From positions 1 through 21,298 of the forward strand of contig JACQRE010000090.1 in assembly GCA_016206585.1 (NCBI GenBank): 21,298 bases of DNA. The letters are read 5' to 3'. The notes beneath the pieces were generated by a model. It saw nothing but the letters and a program-made list of their open reading frames with translations. It had not been told where the DNA came from and did not search any database. Origin of the DNA: Candidatus Omnitrophota bacterium (GTDB lineage Bacteria; Omnitrophota; Gorgyraeia; Aquiviventales; Aquiviventaceae). A program made the position numbers and the translations under genes. Of this stretch, positions 1 through 8,658 are shown one piece after another (positions within the stretch are counted from its first letter, which is position 1; every line of letters starts with the position of its first letter).

Positions 1-612
1 GCTGGGGCGCGACTCCGCGGTCCCGACGTCGGTTTGGGGCTCGGCCCCTCGGCACGACCACGCGATGGCGATAACCGCCAGGGCTCTAATGACACGTGCG
101 GCTCTAACCATCAACAACCTGGCTTGGCGCGGTTGCAGCCCGAGCGTCGGAGAAGCCAAGAAACAAATCTGGAAATGGAGTCTGGGCTGCGTTGGCTTCG
201 CAGTCAAAAGTCCTTCCGGCTTTCGCACTGGCTCAGCCTGTGACCTTGGTCGCGACCTAACGCAAGAATGATGCCCTCGACCAGGTCCGGCGCAGCTGAG
301 AGGAGCTTGCAGCCTTGGGCGGTGCATCGCGGGTGCAACATTGTGTGCCGGCAGGTCCGGCTAGGAGCGCGGAGGGGCACGTGGTCGGGGATCGCGAGGC
401 GGCTTCCTCGAGCTACAAGTGATTACAGTTCAAAGAGATGAGGGGCATCGCCCCGGTTCACGGTGACCGCATGGGCGCGCCCGATCGCGTTCCCGGTGAG
501 GCGCTTGGCTCCAAGTCCCCAACGGTCCGTCGCTTGCTACGCTCGCCCACTCGTGCAGGCGGCGGCGTCGGTCTGCTCAAGATGTTTGGACGACGGACCA
601 GAAACGAGCCCG
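1..612. other. Non-coding or unrecognised region at the left edge
   Basis: I see no gene I can support in these 612 bases. Two short overlapping plus-strand frames (34-243 and 65-271) have no recognisable motif, and their codon use does not favour either one. A plus-strand frame opening at 463 runs into the first real gene, but its first 50 residues have no counterpart in the three homologous genes of this window. No convincing terminator, tRNA, repeat or mobile-element end is visible. The stretch probably contains the promoter of the gene at 613, but I could not pick out reliable -35 and -10 boxes. Confidence 0.5.
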
Positions 613-1821
613 ATGGATCCCCGGCTTCTCTTGGTAGTGAGCGGTGCGTATGGCGACCTCTCCTTGGCCCTATCGTTCGTCTACGGCCAGGGGTTTGCCG
701 GCCAGACCGCGATCGCTCTGCCTCTTCCGCTGTATACCGTTAACCGAGATAGCCTGCCACTTCAGGTGTACCAATACCGTTCGGTTGAGGATATTCTCCG
801 CGCGGCCACGATGTGGGATGCGCGTATCGTGGTTCTGTTGTCAGGATACGGCTTTCCGGTCGAAAAGCTGACGTCCCCCCGGGGGGTGGGACGTCTCGTG
901 CGACACCTGCGTAGCCGGAATTGCCGGGTCGTCACGACGGACCCTTTCTTGGGATCGGCCTCAACGGTGAAAGGATCCGAGATTCGTGCCATGCTGCGGC
1001 CGGCAACGGTATGGTGGCACAAGCTGGTGGTAGCGTTCGTGGCACGTCGCGTCGCCCGAGTCCTCAAAGGATCATCCAACGCGCTGCGCGACGTGATCCA
1101 CCTTTACCCTGCGCCGATCGACACCCTCGACAACCCGGGTCGCCTCCCGAGGATCTCCTTTTTCAACCGGCAACTCACGCAGCGCGCTTCAGGATGGGAT
1201 GACTCCCCCCCCGGGCATGCGACGACGACCGAGACAGATTCCTCTGAGAAGGCTTGGCTTTTCGTGATCGCATCCAGCGATCTCGCAATGCAGCAACGAA
1301 AATGGGGCTCCGCCGAGTTCGTGAGTCAGCTGGTCCGGATGTTCGAGCAGACGCGAGGCGCGGGAAGGCGCCCCGTGCTGGTCGGTCCGCCTTCGCTGAT
1401 TCAGGACATGACCGGAGTACTGCCCGCTTCGCTCCAGGCTGAGCTGGTACAGTTCTGTTCCTATCGGGAGTTTGTGTGGCGTCTGCTCGATGCCGAATAC
1501 GCGTTCTACTGGAACCTGTTTTCTTGCTCTGCCGGGCTGGTGCGATTAGTGCGGAAGCTTCCGGTGTTCTTTTTCGATCAAGGGCACGTCGGACAGTTCG
1601 ACCAGCGAATCTACCAAGATGGCTTGCGCTGCTACTATGGGGGTTGGGAGCCGCCGCGCCTGCAGCACGGGGCTCTTGACACCGAGGTTCTGGCTGAGGC
1701 GGCGGCCAACCAGGAGCGCGGCGTCGATGCGCTTCTGGCGTACTGGCAACGGTCGCCGACGCCGCAGCAGGTGATCGATCGACTGCTGCAGGGCTCGACG
1801 ACGGAGGCTTTCGAGGTCTAG
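613..1821 (+). CDS. Family X protein, copy A (possible GT-B-like glycosyltransferase)
   Basis: I do not recognise this protein from any named family. It is homologous to three other proteins in the window (B, C and D). With the start at 613 it has 402 residues. Shared motifs are DPFLG at residue 110, HLYP at 163, SFFN at 182, FYWN with W300, a buried strand ending in D322-x-G-H325, GWEP at 345 and a C-terminal PTP motif. Each half begins with a hydrophobic strand (LLLVVS near residue 5, then WLFVIAS), which suggests two Rossmann-like halves as in GT-B glycosyltransferases; this is inference. No signal peptide or membrane segment is visible. The frame is open back to an ATG at 463, but homology begins just after 613, where copies C and D also start. 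The Shine-Dalgarno is weak. The GMC oxidoreductase follows after 23 bp, so the two are probably co-transcribed. Confidence 0.75.
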   Translation: MDPRLLLVVSGAYGDLSLALSFVYGQGFAGQTAIALPLPLYTVNRDSLPLQVYQYRSVEDILRAATMWDARIVVLLSGYGFPVEKLTSPRGVGRLVRHLRSRNCRVVTTDPFLGSASTVKGSEIRAMLRPATVWWHKLVVAFVARRVARVLKGSSNALRDVIHLYPAPIDTLDNPGRLPRISFFNRQLTQRASGWDDSPPGHATTTETDSSEKAWLFVIASSDLAMQQRKWGSAEFVSQLVRMFEQTRGAGRRPVLVGPPSLIQDMTGVLPASLQAELVQFCSYREFVWRLLDAEYAFYWNLFSCSAGLVRLVRKLPVFFFDQGHVGQFDQRIYQDGLRCYYGGWEPPRLQHGALDTEVLAEAAANQERGVDALLAYWQRSPTPQQVIDRLLQGSTTEAFEV

Positions 1822-1844
1822 GTTCACCACAGGAGCGATCAGGC

Positions 1845-3458
1845 ATGCCGGTAGATTACCTGCCCCAGCATCCCGAGCGAGAACACTGGGACGTGATCAT
1901 CGTCGGTACCGGGATGGGCGGGAGTACCGTCGGCTATGAGCTCGCCCGCCGCGGAAGGCGCGTCCTGTTTCTCGAAAAGGGCAAGCTCCTGCACGGCGAT
2001 CCTGGCGCCTCGGTCCCACCGCCACCCGCGGCAGACCTTGCAGAGCTTCGGATGGGGGCCGGATGCTGGCCGCTACCACTGCAAGGAGAGACGAGTTTCG
2101 GCAAGATCGAGTTCTATGCACCGTGGGGGTGCGGGTCTGGCGGCTCCACCAGCATCTATGGCGCGCAGCTCGAACGATTCTCGCCAGCCGACTTCCGGCC
2201 GAGGGCCAATTTCCCGGACGTCCCCGACGCCAACCTGCCAGAGCGGTGGCCCATCTCGTACGATGAGTTGGTCCCCTACTATCGGCGGGCCGAGGCGCTC
2301 TACCGGGTGTACGGCACACCGGATCCTCTGAATCCCGATCCCGACACGTCGCTCCGGGTGCCCCCGCCCCTCAGCGCCCGCGATCAAGTTCTGTATGAGT
2401 CGTTTCTCCAGCTCGGTCTGCATCCGTACCGGTCCCACGTCGGATTCGATTACGGCCAAGCCTGCCGGGAGTGCCTGCGCCACTGTGCCCAGGGCTGCAA
2501 GAGCGACGCAGGGCGGGTGTGCCTGATGCCCGCTCTCACCCACCACGGGGCGAGGATTCTGCCGGAGTGCGAGGTGCTCGCACTGGTCGCTGACAACGGG
2601 AGGGTGAGCGCCGTACGCGGGAGGTGGAAAGGGGCGGAGATCACCATTCCGGCGAACGCCGTGGTGCTGGCCGCGGGGGCGCTCATGACGCCCCTGCTGC
2701 TTCTCAATTCCAGGTCGTCACGGTGGGCGAACGGTCTGGCCAACCGCTCCGGCCAGGTGGGGCGGAACCTGATGCTCCACACAAGCGACTACGTCGCGAT
2801 CGACCCCGGGGAATGGTACTCGGCGCAGGGTCCAGTGAGAGCGGTAGCGCTCAACGACTTCTATGTCGACGATGGCCAGAAACTGGGAAACCTGCAATCG
2901 CTGGGGTTTCCCGAGGCCCTCGGCCCATCTTTCATGCTGGAGTACCTCCGCTTCATCGAGGTCAAGGAGCCGCACTGGTGGAGAAGGCTGACCCACCCCT
3001 TCCTCCCACTCGTGGCTCGCCTCGCTCCTCGTGTCCTCAGGCGCGCGAGTCTCTTCGCCACGATCGTGGAAGACTTGCCCCTTGAGCGGAATCGCATCCT
3101 TCCGGATCCGAATGCTTGGAACGGTATGCGCTTCGAGTACCAATACACCCGCGAGCTCTGGAGTCGCAATCGCCGTTTCCGTAAGCGCATTGCCGAGGTA
3201 CTCTCGTCGAGGCACCGGGTGACCGTCGTCACCGGGAGCCGGAACAACCTAAACTATGGACACGTCTGCGGAACCTGTCGATTTGGAGAGGATCCGGCCA
3301 CCAGTGTTCTCGACGGGACCAATCGCGCACATGACCTGGACAACCTGTACGTGGTCGATGCCTCGTTCTTTCCCTCGAGCGGTGGAACCAATCCAAGTCT
3401 GACCATCGCCGCGAACGCGCTGCGCGTGGGTGGGATCATCCACGATCGGCTGCCGTAG
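1845..3458 (+). CDS. GMC-family FAD-dependent oxidoreductase
   Basis: This is a 537-residue flavoprotein of the glucose-methanol-choline family, which oxidises alcohol groups of sugars, sterols or choline-like substrates. The N-terminal dinucleotide-binding motif GTGMGG is at residues 21-26 after a beta strand, with the acidic end of the second strand at FLEKG. The C-terminal GMC signature is present: H473 in an HVCGTC segment, then a VVDASFFPSSGG segment and N516 in NPSLT, giving the usual His/Asn pair. Five cysteines (207, 210, 214, 218, 226) sit in a short segment typical of electron-transferring rather than oxygen-reducing members. The start is well supported by AGGAG at 1831-1835, nine bases upstream. 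It probably shares a transcript with the family X gene before it and converges on the GT2 gene after it. The substrate is unknown; oxidation of a glycan or lipid hydroxyl would fit the context. Confidence 0.9.
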   Translation: MPVDYLPQHPEREHWDVIIVGTGMGGSTVGYELARRGRRVLFLEKGKLLHGDPGASVPPPPAADLAELRMGAGCWPLPLQGETSFGKIEFYAPWGCGSGGSTSIYGAQLERFSPADFRPRANFPDVPDANLPERWPISYDELVPYYRRAEALYRVYGTPDPLNPDPDTSLRVPPPLSARDQVLYESFLQLGLHPYRSHVGFDYGQACRECLRHCAQGCKSDAGRVCLMPALTHHGARILPECEVLALVADNGRVSAVRGRWKGAEITIPANAVVLAAGALMTPLLLLNSRSSRWANGLANRSGQVGRNLMLHTSDYVAIDPGEWYSAQGPVRAVALNDFYVDDGQKLGNLQSLGFPEALGPSFMLEYLRFIEVKEPHWWRRLTHPFLPLVARLAPRVLRRASLFATIVEDLPLERNRILPDPNAWNGMRFEYQYTRELWSRNRRFRKRIAEVLSSRHRVTVVTGSRNNLNYGHVCGTCRFGEDPATSVLDGTNRAHDLDNLYVVDASFFPSSGGTNPSLTIAANALRVGGIIHDRLP

Positions 3459-3494
3459 GCCGCCGAACCCGGCAGCGTCGAGGGTACCAAGGTG

Positions 3495-4961
3495 CTATGG
3501 GCGGCTGGACCCTTCCGGAGCGGGATCCTGGCGCGCGAATAGATGCGGGTAATCGGCCCATTTGTCGCGCAGCCGAGGCAGATCCGGGCCGACATCGGAG
3601 GCGGGCTCAGAGCCAAGGTAGCTGAAGGCCACCGCGCCAAGGTACGCGCACTTGAAGTCACGCTGGCGGGCCCTCAGGCAAAAATCCACCACCGCCGTTC
3701 GTTCGTGGTCATACCCGTCGTCCAGGCCACCCACCGCGCGGATGACCTCACGACGACACAAGACCAGTTTCTCGCAAAGCCACGGCGCATCCCTGCACTG
3801 GTCGTACTGACCTTCATCGGGTTCACCTTGGGCCGTGACCTCGGGCCGATGTCCATTGCCAAAACCGGGATCGGCCCAGACGATGCGGCCGTCCCGCGTC
3901 ACCAGCTTGGGCGCCGCCAGGTCCGCGTCGTACTGGCCCATCAGCCGTAACAGGGTTTCGAGAGGCTGCCTGCCGTCCACCTGGACGGTGGCATCCAGCA
4001 CGCAGACCAAGGGCCGCGTGGCTCGCCGGAACCCCTGGTTCAGGGCGCCAGCCATGGGACCGCGGACCACATGCAGGGCGTCCGCCGGGATGCCGGCCTG
4101 CCGCAACCCCTGGGCCACACCCGTCGCGCCCGACGGCATCGTGTGCTCGTCCGACGCGACGACCACGAAATCCACCAAGTCGAGCGTCGGCGCCGACCTC
4201 GCCACGCGTTCGTACTGGAAGGGTGGCTTGTCGTTCACGCGCTTCAGCGGCAGTCCAATGCGGGCGATCGTCTTGTCCGCCAACCGGCGCCACATCTCGT
4301 AGGCCCCCTGATCGGTCAGCACTAGGCTGGCCCGGTGCGGATTGATGCGGTAATAGTAGAGCGTCTGGTCGAGCAGCTCGATGGTTCCCGCCTCCTCGAG
4401 CTTCAGGTAGATGTCGCAGTCCTCGCCGGCAAACCCGAAATCGTCGAATCCCTCCCAGCCGCTGGTCCGCTCGTACGCCGACCGTCTGATCAGATAGGGC
4501 TGGGTGTGGTTCATGAGGTCGGTCACCATCCCGCGCTGATAGTGCCGGGGCTCGAACGGAAACCACGGACGCGTATCGATGATCTTGCCCTCCTCATCGA
4601 TGAACTTGCGCTGGCCGCGAATGACGGCAGCCCAGGGCTTGGCTTCCGCCACGGACAGGAACCGCTCGACGGTGTAGAACGGGAGCGCGTCGTCATCGTC
4701 CAGGGGAAGGATGAAGTCGCCCCGGGAGTGCTCGCTGAGAAAGCGCCGGGCTCTGGCGATACCGCGGTTGTTCCCGAAGTGGACCTGCACGTTGGGGTGT
4801 CTCCGGCCTTCCAACTGCTCCAGGATGCGACGTGACTGTTCATCCCCGCCATCCCACAGAAGGGAAAAACTCCAGTTGGGAGAACTCTGGTAGAGGACCG
4901 ACTCGATGCAGCGTTCGAGCCAGCGACCCTTGAACACCGGGGTTTCAATGGAAATCATCAT
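3495..4961 (-). CDS. Tandem two-domain GT2-type glycosyltransferase
   Basis: This 488-residue protein has two GT-A/GT2-like modules. Residues 3-240 form a standard domain: the ISIETPVFKG opening strand, a WDGG strand, a GNNRGIARARR helix, the metal-binding acidic run D88-D91, and a GED motif at 179-181. Residues 262-475 repeat the same plan (ALNQGFRRATRP, VLDATV, RREVIRAVGGLDDGY), but the acidic motif reads D-A-T and the late motif reads A-V-V-D instead of E-D-x-D. The second domain may therefore be weakened or structural. It would transfer sugars from nucleotide-sugar donors in the cytoplasm. It starts 19 bp after the TPR-family X gene and is probably co-transcribed with it. A GGGAGA element lies about 14 bases upstream, and two adjacent ATG codons make the exact start uncertain by one residue. 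No membrane segment is seen. Confidence 0.88.
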   Translation of the reverse strand: MMISIETPVFKGRWLERCIESVLYQSSPNWSFSLLWDGGDEQSRRILEQLEGRRHPNVQVHFGNNRGIARARRFLSEHSRGDFILPLDDDDALPFYTVERFLSVAEAKPWAAVIRGQRKFIDEEGKIIDTRPWFPFEPRHYQRGMVTDLMNHTQPYLIRRSAYERTSGWEGFDDFGFAGEDCDIYLKLEEAGTIELLDQTLYYYRINPHRASLVLTDQGAYEMWRRLADKTIARIGLPLKRVNDKPPFQYERVARSAPTLDLVDFVVVASDEHTMPSGATGVAQGLRQAGIPADALHVVRGPMAGALNQGFRRATRPLVCVLDATVQVDGRQPLETLLRLMGQYDADLAAPKLVTRDGRIVWADPGFGNGHRPEVTAQGEPDEGQYDQCRDAPWLCEKLVLCRREVIRAVGGLDDGYDHERTAVVDFCLRARQRDFKCAYLGAVAFSYLGSEPASDVGPDLPRLRDKWADYPHLFARQDPAPEGSSRP

Positions 4962-4980
4962 GGGCGGAACACCGTCTCCC

Positions 4981-7224
4981 TCAGCGCGACAGCGTTGCCT
5001 CGACGTTGAGGATGTTCTCGATCATCTGTTCCGGGGTCGGTGCCCGGCGGAATCGCTCGCCCATCCTCTTTGCCTCCCGCCGGTAGGCTTCGGCCCACGA
5101 CGACACCGTCTCCAGCGTCAACGGCTGGCGATGGTTGTGGAACGCCGGTTCGCAACCCTGGTAATACCACCGCACGACGCGGTCATATAAGCCAGCGATG
5201 TTCCGCCCCAGATGTCCGCGATCGAACAAGACGATCGGGAGCTGGTTGAACAGCCTGATCAGCAGCGAATGCGAGACCACATTCCAGTAGAACGCCTGTT
5301 CAGCACTCAGCAACAGGGACATGAACTGCCGGAAGGAACAGTAGGAGAGTATGTCGATCCCCTCCGCGGTGGGTATGCGGGTGATGACCGTCTCAGCGAA
5401 CGCTGTCGGCGCAACCAGGATCGGATGCCTACCCGCCGCCACCGTTTCAACCAGTTTGGCAGCCACGATATCGGCGAAGGCCGGACCTTCGAACAGGGTT
5501 TGCGTGGCATAGTCGGCCTCCGACAAGACAAACATCCAGTGGGGCCTGCCGGGGCTATCCCTGGGAGCCCGTTTCGGTACGCTCACGTCTGGCTGCGCCC
5601 GCATGAGCTGAGGGTTAAAGAAGGAAATGTTGTGGGCATTCGTCTGGGTTGCGAGGTGCTCGGGCAGGTCGCAGTAGGTCGGATAGAGGTGAAGCGCATC
5701 CCTGAAGACCGTACCCGATCGGGAAATCAAGGTGGCCTCCGTTTCTTCGCTCGCCCGCTTGGCCTGGATCAACTGCTCGAGGGTCCACTCCGGATGGGGC
5801 GGACACGCGACGGGGATGTCGACTTTGATCAGGCTAGCCGGTTCGTGGTCGAGGAACAGGCCAAGGAAGGGGTCGGTCGTTACGACTCGACACTCCCGAT
5901 CACGCAGTGCGCCAGCGAGCTGCTCCAGCGATTCCGGGGAGAATATCTGGTGCGCCCAGAACAGATAGCCGGAGCACAGGAAGACGATGTCAGGCTGTTC
6001 GCGATCCAACGCTTGGATGACGTCTTCGACCGAACGATAACAGTGCGTCCGACTGGCGATGGCCTGGGCGTTGTTGGCATACAGGCGAGGCGGGAGCAAC
6101 AACGTCGTCTGACGAATCAGCGGTTGCCCCAGGACGAAGTACATCAGCGTGCTGAGCTCGCCGTAGTCATTGTCGAGGACGAACAGGAGCCGGGCCGGGC
6201 GACCTGCTGCCGTCGGATGCGCCGCTGCCGGCTCCGGCAACGGCGCGCCGGTGGGCGGCACGGACAACAGCTGCTCGAGCCAGCGCTCGGTGCGGAACAC
6301 GTCGGCACTGAGATTCTCGGGCGTCCAGAAGGACGCGCGCCTCCGCTCGAATCGGGTTCGCGCGGGTTCTCCGGGCAGGGACGGCCGAATGCCCCCGCGT
6401 CCGACCATTCGCGAAAACACGGCTGCTGCCTCCACGGGCCGCCCGAGCCTGACCAGAGGATCCACGCGGAGGAAATGGAAGCTGTTGTCGGCTTGGGTCA
6501 GCGAACCGCCGGTTGCCAGCGCAGTCTCGGCCTCTTCCCACCGTTCGAGCTTCGACAGCTCGACGCCGAGGCTCAAGTACGCGGCCGGGTCCTCGGGAGT
6601 TGCGGCGACGGCCCGCCGGCAGGCGGCGACCGTCTCCTCCGAGCCCTTGAGCTTCGCCAGTGCATCGGCGAAGCTGGTGTGCAAGTCGGGTTCCGCGGGG
6701 CCCGGATGGAGGTCGATCGCCCGTCGATAGGCGCGGGCGGCTTCGTCCCAACGCTCCAGCTTCGCAAGAGCGCTGCCGAGCTTCTCGTGCAATAAGTGGC
6801 TGTCGGGGCGCCGCTCGATGGCACGACGGCAGGTCGCCGCGGCCTCCTCCCAGCGTCCCAGCCTTGAGAGAGCAAGTGCCAACCGCTCGTACGACGATTC
6901 GCACTCCGGATCCACCTTGATGCCACGCTGGTACGCAGCGACCGCCTCGTCCCAGCGCTCCATCTTCAGCAGGGCAATCCCGAAGTTCGCGTGTGGTTGG
7001 GGCGCGCTCGGATGCAGGCTGATGGCGCGTTGAACCGCGCCGGCGGCTTCCTCCCAGCGCTCCATCTTCAGCAAGGCGATCGCCAGATTATGGTGCGACT
7101 CCCAATGGTCAGGGCCTAGTCCGACTGCGTGGCGCAGTACCGATGCGGCCTGCTCCCACCGCTCTTTCTTGAGGAGGTTGCTGCCTCTCTTGAAGATGAT
7201 CCACTGGCGAATCGTACCCATCAT
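4981..7224 (-). CDS. TPR-repeat protein fused to a family X domain, copy B
   Basis: This 747-residue fusion has seven TPR-like units at residues 1-240, marked by an ERWEEA-type helix whose tryptophan falls at 23, 57, 91, 125, 159 and 229 (serine at 195), and a linker at about 241-340. A complete family X domain follows at 343-740. It has DPFLG at 451, HLYP at 512, SFFN at 534, FYWN at 645, FDRGH at 667 and a C-terminal PTP motif at 729-731. The usual GWEP reads GCEP at 690-693. The TPR units should bind protein partners or substrates. TPR plus a possible GT-B domain recalls the plan of O-GlcNAc transferase, but I see no GT41 motif, so this is only an analogy. GGAGAGG at 7232-7238, seven bases before the ATG, supports the start. 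It probably heads an operon with the GT2 gene downstream. Confidence 0.85.
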   Translation of the reverse strand: MMGTIRQWIIFKRGSNLLKKERWEQAASVLRHAVGLGPDHWESHHNLAIALLKMERWEEAAGAVQRAISLHPSAPQPHANFGIALLKMERWDEAVAAYQRGIKVDPECESSYERLALALSRLGRWEEAAATCRRAIERRPDSHLLHEKLGSALAKLERWDEAARAYRRAIDLHPGPAEPDLHTSFADALAKLKGSEETVAACRRAVAATPEDPAAYLSLGVELSKLERWEEAETALATGGSLTQADNSFHFLRVDPLVRLGRPVEAAAVFSRMVGRGGIRPSLPGEPARTRFERRRASFWTPENLSADVFRTERWLEQLLSVPPTGAPLPEPAAAHPTAAGRPARLLFVLDNDYGELSTLMYFVLGQPLIRQTTLLLPPRLYANNAQAIASRTHCYRSVEDVIQALDREQPDIVFLCSGYLFWAHQIFSPESLEQLAGALRDRECRVVTTDPFLGLFLDHEPASLIKVDIPVACPPHPEWTLEQLIQAKRASEETEATLISRSGTVFRDALHLYPTYCDLPEHLATQTNAHNISFFNPQLMRAQPDVSVPKRAPRDSPGRPHWMFVLSEADYATQTLFEGPAFADIVAAKLVETVAAGRHPILVAPTAFAETVITRIPTAEGIDILSYCSFRQFMSLLLSAEQAFYWNVVSHSLLIRLFNQLPIVLFDRGHLGRNIAGLYDRVVRWYYQGCEPAFHNHRQPLTLETVSSWAEAYRREAKRMGERFRRAPTPEQMIENILNVEATLSR
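6530..7165 (-). repeat. Seven tandem TPR-coding units with a 102-bp period
   Basis: The codon for the conserved tryptophan (or its serine replacement) recurs on the minus strand at 7156, 7054, 6952, 6850, 6748, 6640 and 6538. Spacings are 102 bp except one of 108 bp. DNA identity is high between some units: a 21-base stretch reading cccagcgctcc on the plus strand, followed by atcttcagca, occurs at both 6951 and 7053. This suggests recent unit duplication rather than only protein-level conservation. Confidence 0.85.
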
Positions 7225-7231
7225 GTGGCTG

Positions 7232-7238
7232 CCTCTCC
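7232..7238 (-). promoter_or_regulatory. Ribosome binding site for the TPR-family X gene
   Basis: GGAGAGG on the minus strand lies seven bases before the ATG at 7224. It fixes the start of the 747-residue protein at 7224, or at the adjacent ATG at 7221. Confidence 0.7.
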
Positions 7239-7413
7239 AGCGCGGCGGTTCGTTCGCTGAAGCTCATTTGGCACGGTTGAGCGGGCGGCTTATGCTGCGG
7301 GGAGGCCCTGCACGAATTGGGCCAGCCTGCTTCCCGTCAGTCCACGGTCACCTCTTCCCAGGGCGGTCCCGCTCGTAGACCAACCCTCAAGCGACTCGCC
7401 GACTTACGTCGCG

Positions 7414-8658
7414 TCAGTGCCTGGCCGAACCGGTCGGGGGCAGGGCAGAGATCGCTCGAGCAGTGGTGGCGAACATGCACCTCGAGCCGTCGCCCCAGGG
7501 GAAACCGAATCTCCCCGCGGGCCCGACCGTTTGGCACGCGCGCGACACGGTGCCGAATGCCGTGTAGAACAGGACGAGCCGGTTCGGCTCGACTGCCGCG
7601 GTGGGCGCCATCAGGCCCCAATCGTTGAATCCCGGCACCGAGCCGGGCGACAGGATCACTCTGGGCGAGGTCCAGTGGACGCCGTCGGGCGACGTCGCGT
7701 AGCTGATCGCCTCGTTCCGATGACCTTCGCCGCTGCCCAGGGTGCTCCCGAACAGGTGGTAGGCGTCGTTGAAGTACCTGACCTCGGTCGTGTTCACGCC
7801 ACCCAGCAGCGGAGACGCCGAACGCGACACCACGTTCAGGTGTTCGTCCAACTCCGCCCGCCCGAGCCCGATCGAAACGATGTGCTGACCGGCCGCCTCG
7901 ATGGGCTCGTCCGGCAGGCGCCACCCCAGGGCGACGTAGTACAGGAACCAACCATCGGGGCCGATCACCACACTCGGTTCTTGCACGTTATTGTCGAAGC
8001 GACCGGGCCGCAGGTCGAACGGCAACAAAGGGGTCGTACGGCGCTCGAACTGCCGCGATTCATCCATCATCGCTTCACGCACCGAGTGTCGACTCAGCGA
8101 GAGCCGGGCCACGCCGATTTGGTAGCGCGCGGTGAACTTGCGTCCGCCGCGTTCTCCGTCGGCGCTATAGGCCAGGTAGAGCGTGTCGCCCAGCCGGAAC
8201 GCCGCCGCCGTCTCGATGCGCCCTGCGTCGAATCCAGAGTCGCCGGGCAGGACCGCGGGGCCTTGGCGGAATTCCCAGGTGAGTCCCGCATCGCGGGAAA
8301 ACGCGTACGCTATCGAGGTGATGGTCCTGGTTCTGTCGCACGCCGTGGGATGAGCGGGGTCAAAGGAAAAGGTGTAGTCATGCACCCGTCGGCAGAACGG
8401 CGTCGAGTAAAAAAGGTGATAGCCCTCATGGTCCACGTAGACACCGGGGTCGACTGGCATTATGGGCCACCCAGCGCGTCCGGAAGAAATGGTCGGCTGC
8501 GCAGCTGGTAGATTCGTGAATTCCGGAAACCGGGGTTCGGCGATGGTGGGACCGGGCGGCCGGACCGGAGCCGTCACACAAGCGGTTCCGCACAAGCTCA
8601 CCGCGCTCATCCTCACGGCGCTCAACGCCGCGCGAGCGAACCAAGAAGTCTTCACCAC
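7414..8658 (-). CDS. Secreted beta-propeller protein resembling GH43/GH32-type glycosidases
   Basis: This 414-residue protein has an N-terminal export signal: basic residues, a short hydrophobic stretch at about 8-22 and a cysteine at 27 that might be lipidated, although GTAC is a poor lipobox. The mature part looks like a five-bladed propeller of the GH32/43/68 type. It has D70-P in a DPGVYVDHEGYHLFYS blade, SRDAGLTW at 121, IETAA at 148, QEPSV at 226, TEVRYFNDAYHLFGS at 291 and SPDGVHW at 323. Members of these groups cleave or transfer glycosidic bonds, and acidic residues such as D70, E227 and E292 are candidates for the active site. The start is a pair of GTG codons with no clear Shine-Dalgarno, so the N-terminus is uncertain. 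It is divergent from the SGNH gene. It may trim the exported glycan; the substrate cannot be named. Confidence 0.7.
   Translation of the reverse strand: MVKTSWFARAALSAVRMSAVSLCGTACVTAPVRPPGPTIAEPRFPEFTNLPAAQPTISSGRAGWPIMPVDPGVYVDHEGYHLFYSTPFCRRVHDYTFSFDPAHPTACDRTRTITSIAYAFSRDAGLTWEFRQGPAVLPGDSGFDAGRIETAAAFRLGDTLYLAYSADGERGGRKFTARYQIGVARLSLSRHSVREAMMDESRQFERRTTPLLPFDLRPGRFDNNVQEPSVVIGPDGWFLYYVALGWRLPDEPIEAAGQHIVSIGLGRAELDEHLNVVSRSASPLLGGVNTTEVRYFNDAYHLFGSTLGSGEGHRNEAISYATSPDGVHWTSPRVILSPGSVPGFNDWGLMAPTAAVEPNRLVLFYTAFGTVSRACQTVGPAGRFGFPWGDGSRCMFATTARAISALPPTGSARH

Noticed and set aside
34..271. Two short overlapping plus-strand frames near the left edge
   Set aside because: No ribosome site, motif or composition favours either; they are likely chance open frames.
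463..612. Upstream ATG at 463 extending family X copy A by 50 residues
   Set aside because: The extra residues are arginine- and alanine-rich with no homology to copies B, C or D, whereas the ATG at 613 aligns with the starts of C and D.
5212..6795. 527-codon open frame on the plus strand opposite the TPR-family X gene
   Set aside because: The minus strand encodes clear TPR and family X motifs. The plus frame is low in recognisable features and is explained by high G+C removing stop codons.
4981..7224. Annotation as O-GlcNAc transferase (GT41)
   Set aside because: Only the TPR-plus-domain plan is similar. The C-terminal domain matches family X and no GT41 motif was seen.
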